Shown here piece by piece: positions 6,933 to 7,634 of a DNA stretch of 7,634 bases. Both the position numbers and the translations under genes were made by a program. The notes below the pieces were generated by a model. The model had not been told where the DNA came from. It made no database searches and was given only the letters and a program-made list of their open reading frames with translations. Source of the DNA: Candidatus Microgenomates bacterium (GTDB taxonomy: Bacteria; Patescibacteriota; Dojkabacteria; SC72); assembly GCA_012797935.1 (NCBI GenBank), contig JAAZOC010000006.1:1-7634 (forward strand), given 5' to 3'. Numbering within the stretch: the first letter of the stretch is position 1; every line of letters begins with the position of its first letter.

Positions 6933-7634
6933 TGAAAATAAAAACTGCCTTAAAAATAATTACTTTTCTTTGTACTTTTTTGTTTCTCCCATTTTCGAAT
7001 GTTTTAGCTCAAACAGGAGATCCTTTTGAAGGTAGTACGAATCCAATTACTGTAAATGGTAAAGTAGATAGGGATATATATTCGTTACTTTCAGTCTCTC
7101 CGACTTTTGTTGAAATAAGGCAACCTTCTACGGTATCGTTAACACTCCTAAATCCAAATGGTACTCCAAAGAGTGGAAGGAATGTCCAACTATACATAGA
7201 TGGTGATTCTCAAGGAGTCACAATATCTCAGCCAAGTGTAACTAATTCTTCTGGAAATACCACAGGATTAATTTCTTCTTCCATTTCTGGTACTTACAAA
7301 GTTTGTGCAAAAGATGTAACCGAAGGATTTGATATATTACTTCTTGATTGTGAAAGTGTGTATGTAACACCTGTTCCAGTACCAAGTATATTTTCTGAAC
7401 CACAATATACAAGGGGGACATCAAATAATGTACTTTGGGATATCTCAGGATCTCTGTCATATCAATATCTTGCTCAGGCAAGTAAAGTTTCTACATTCAA
7501 TGCTGTAGATTTTCAAAGCAATTGGATTGAAGCTAAAGGATACAATTTCCAAAATTTAGAAAACAGCCAAATATATTTTTACAGGGTAAAGGCAAGAAAT
7601 GTATATGGTGGGGAAAGTGCTTGGTCTAGCTATG
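6932..7634 (+). CDS. Secreted protein with Ig-like and fibronectin type III-like domains (3'-partial)
   Basis: The frame starts at ATG 6932, sharing its A with the recO stop (TAATG), and stays open to the right edge: 234 residues, no stop in the window. Residues 1-26 are a classic signal peptide: basic start MKIK, hydrophobic core ITFLCTFLFLPF, and the cleavage motif VLA before QTGD. There is no lipobox cysteine at the cleavage site. Residues about 50-145 look like a bacterial Ig-like (invasin/Big_1-type) domain, with VSLTLLNPNGTP, a GVTIS strand, TNSSGNTTG and SGTYKVCAKD. Cys125 and Cys140 could form a disulfide. Residues about 155-234 resemble a fibronectin type III domain: LENSQIYFYRVKARNVYGG followed by a WSS turn. 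It is likely exported by Sec and displayed or anchored at the surface; the missing C-terminus would show how. Its role, adhesion or other, is unknown. The domain calls rest on pattern, so exact families are uncertain. Confidence 0.85.
   Translation, partial: MKIKTALKIITFLCTFLFLPFSNVLAQTGDPFEGSTNPITVNGKVDRDIYSLLSVSPTFVEIRQPSTVSLTLLNPNGTPKSGRNVQLYIDGDSQGVTISQPSVTNSSGNTTGLISSSISGTYKVCAKDVTEGFDILLLDCESVYVTPVPVPSIFSEPQYTRGTSNNVLWDISGSLSYQYLAQASKVSTFNAVDFQSNWIEAKGYNFQNLENSQIYFYRVKARNVYGGESAWSSY

Noticed and set aside
1..7634. CRISPR array, defence island, prophage or insertion sequence
   Set aside because: No spaced direct repeats, terminal inverted repeats, transposase, integrase, nuclease or toxin-antitoxin motif is visible. 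All genes are housekeeping, envelope-glycan or secreted-protein genes, apart from one unknown.

Overview
This is an AT-rich window (by eye roughly one third G+C). All genes lie on the + strand, with almost no spare DNA. The longest stretch without a gene is the 82 bases after secA. The compact layout, short overlaps, strong AGA preference for arginine and a shortened RecO fit a small-genome bacterium, most likely of the Patescibacteria/CPR type (Dojkabacteria- or Microgenomates-like). That placement is inference from style and not from a marker gene. The standard genetic code applies: one gene ends in TGA, the other five complete gene ends are TAA.

Bases 2-2779 hold secA, the ATPase motor of the Sec export pathway. 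It is open at the left edge, so its true start lies outside the window. It has all the expected helicase-type motifs, a C-terminal zinc-binding SEC-C tail, an insertion of about 42 residues in the first nucleotide-binding domain and an enlarged helical-wing region. The gap 2780-2861 holds a good sigma-70-type promoter (TTGACA, 17-base spacer, TATCCT), and I see no terminator there.

From 2862 to the right edge, six genes run in apparent operon order. They are: an unrecognised zinc-ribbon protein with a very acidic tail; two paralogous GT-B (GT4) glycosyltransferases; a small membrane-anchored polyprenyl-phosphate sugar-1-phosphate transferase; the recombination mediator RecO; and the beginning of a secreted protein with a signal peptide, an Ig-like domain and a fibronectin type III-like domain, cut by the right edge. 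Junctions from the first glycosyltransferase onward overlap by 8, 20, 8 and 1 bases, which suggests translational coupling.

The sugar-1-phosphate transferase would load the first sugar onto a lipid carrier and the two glycosyltransferases would extend it, giving a short cell-surface glycan. SecA would drive export of the Ig/FN3 protein. Whether the glycan is attached to that protein or to the envelope cannot be read from the sequence. No flippase, polymerase, ligase or oligosaccharyltransferase is in the window. I found no RNA gene, CRISPR array, insertion sequence or phage gene. The least explained items are the zinc-ribbon/acidic-tail protein, a possible leaderless promoter in front of the first glycosyltransferase, and the SecA insertion.
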